The notes below the pieces were generated by a model. That model saw only the letters and a program-made list of their open reading frames with translations. It did not search any database and was not told the origin of the DNA. The translations under genes and the position numbers were made by a program. Shown here one piece after another: positions 9,601-12,600 of a stretch of 14,360 nt of DNA. Position 1 is the first letter of the stretch, and each line of letters opens with the position of its first letter. The DNA comes from PVC group bacterium. GTDB taxonomy: Bacteria > Verrucomicrobiota > Kiritimatiellia > UBA8416 > PXDI01. The DNA lies in assembly GCA_003565095.1 (NCBI GenBank), contig PXDI01000199.1:1-14360 (forward strand), written 5' to 3'.

Positions 9601-12600
9601 TACCGGCAGCGACGGCCCCCTGTCTGGTGCGGCTGACGATATCACGGTGGTGGAACCGACCCTGACGATTGCCAAGACCGTGGCCGATGCGGTGGGCGGC
9701 TCCTATGGCGATTTGCTTGGCGGACAGCAGGCCGGCGATACCGTCTATTTCAAGCTGGACATTGCCAATGGCGACGCGGCCAGCGACGTAACCGCCTACG
9801 ACCTGTTTCTCCAGGATGTATTCGACGCCACGTATTTCGATAACCTGAGCATCGAGAGCGTGGCGACATCCGGTGGCGGCGCCACGTATGTCGATGGTCT
9901 GGCGACAGCCCTGACGGATGCGCATTTCGCCTTTGACGGTACGACGCTGGGTGTCGCTTCCGGTATCCGCGTCGCACTCGAACCCGATGTCGGGCTTGAG
10001 ATAATCGTCTCGGCCCGGCTCACTACGGCGGTGAAACCCAACCAGGAATTGCCGAATGTTGCCACCATCCGCTGGTCCAGCTTTGACGAAAGTCCAGAAG
10101 ACCGGTCTGTTCATAACGCCGCCTCGGACGCCCGTACGGGCGGCGTGCAGGTTCCCGACGTCGGGGTCAATCTGGCCCAGACCGACCAGACCATTCTGGA
10201 CAACTACGCGGCCACGTCGGGCAGCGCCACTGCGCAGATCGAACCGATGGCTGCGGACAAGGCCCTCTTCGAGACTAGTGAGCCGTCGACCGAAGATCCC
10301 GATGTTACCATCGGCGAAATCGTTACCTATGCACTGCGGGTGACCCTTCCGGAGGGCACAACGCCTTCCCTGGTCGTCGAAGACCAAGTTCCGGCTGGCA
10401 TGACCTATGTGCCCGCATCTGCCACGGTGATCACGACTGCCGCGGCCAGCGGCGGGTTGCTGGATGCCGACTTCAATGGCAACGTACCCGCGCCGGATAT
10501 CACGGGTGGAAACGGGGATGGCGACAATGTCACCTTGACCTTCGGCAGCATCGACGTTGCGGACGATGACGATCCCGACACGACGAGCTTCCTGATCCTG
10601 CTCGATTTGCAGGTTCTCGATGTGGCTAGCAATGTCGGTTTGCCGCCTAACCAGACGACATTGAGCAACACGGCCACGTTCACGGTGCCCGATCAGGATC
10701 CCGTCAATGTCGGGCCGGTCGACGTTACGGTTGTCGAACCACGCATGACGATCGGAAAGAGCATGACACCCGCCGAGGTCGATGCAGAGGAAACGGTTAC
10801 GATAACGCTGACAGTCGGGAACACGGGTACGAGCATCGCATTTGATGTCGAGATCGAGGATGTGCTCGATGATACGGTGTTCGATGTGTCGACCGTCAAC
10901 CTCGGATCTTCCGGAACCGACTATCCGGCCGATTTCACTGCTGTGCGAGACGGTGATACGGTTCGCTACAGCGGTGGTACAATCGTTGTCGGTGGCACGG
11001 CGGTATTTACGTTCTCCGTCGATTTACTGGCAGCCGTCGAGCCCGGTGATGTGATCGAGAATACAGCAACGGTTACACAGGCGACAACGCTACCGGGCGA
11101 GGACGCCAATGAACGCGACGTGGCACCGGTCAGTGATAACGACGAGATTACCGTTCCCTCGCATGGGTTGAGCGGGTTCGTCTACCACGACTTCAATGAC
11201 GATGGGTTCAAGGATGCTACCGAGGTTGGTATCAAGGGTGTGACCATCACGCTGACAGGGACGGATCATTTAGGCAATACGATAGATCCGGTTTCGACAC
11301 AGACGGATGCGGATGGGTTCTATGAATTTACAGGGCTTCGTCCCGGCACGTACACCCTGACCGAAACACAGCCGGCAGGCTGGATCGACGGCAAAGAAAC
11401 CAGTGGTACGCCTTGGGAGGGTACGGTCGATAACTCGCAGGTCAGCCAGACCATCAGCGATATCACGATTCCCATTGGCACGCCATCAACTGTAGGTGTG
11501 AACTATAACTTTGGTGAGTTGGGGACCGGTTCAATCGGTGACCGTGTATGGCTGGATGAAAACAGCGATGGGATTCAGGATGCAGGTGAGCCCGGTATTC
11601 CCAATGTGACGGTACAGTTGTTTGCCGAGGATGGCACAACACTGCTGGCCGAGACCGTGACCGACACGGAAGGCAACTATATCTTCACGGGATTGGCGCC
11701 CGGCGATTATGTGGTGCGTGTCGATACGGATTCCATGCCGGCAGGTTTGGCCGCCAACCCGATCTATGATCTGGATGGGGTGGAGACGGCGCATGAGACC
11801 GCGATTGACTTGGAATTGGGTGAACAGCGGTTTGATGCCGATTTCGGCTACAACTGGTCATCGGTTGCCGATCGCGATAATCCGGACGTGAATGCGACGG
11901 GTGCAATTGGTGATCGTATCTGGATCGATGCGAATGGCGATGGCATACAAGATCCGGGTGAGCCAGGTCTGGGTGGCATCGAAGTGCGTATATTCTATGA
12001 TGCGAACACGAATGGCATGTATGATACGCTGTTTACGGATGCCGTGGATCAGAATGGTGTTACGGGTACTGGCATCACGACAACAGAGCCGGATGGTAGC
12101 TATGTCTTCCAGAATCTGCCACCCGGTGCATACGTGATCGAAGTCAATAATGGTGATGCACCGGCTGGCTACACACAGACGGGTGATCCAGATGATTTCG
12201 GCAAGCCTGCAAGCGATCCGGATCATCGCACAACCATACCCATCATCCTAGCGCCGGGCGACACCTTCGTGAACGCGGACTTCGGGTATCAGCCGACTAC
12301 CAGCAGGGATGTCAGCGGCACGGTGTATTTCGATGCGGATGCCAATGCCGAACAGAATGGCGTCGATTACGGTATCGAAGGTGTTACGGTTGCATTGCTC
12401 GACAATGACGGGAATATCATTGCTACGACCAAGACTGATGAAAACGGCGATTACAACTTCACGGGCTTGCCTGATGGTGACTATACCGTCTGGGTCAACG
12501 ATACGGGAGACCTACTTGGCTCATTCAAGGAGACACAGATACCGGCGGGAACGGAGAATCGTCAGTCGCCCATTACGGTTGCAGGTGCAGACGTAACGGA

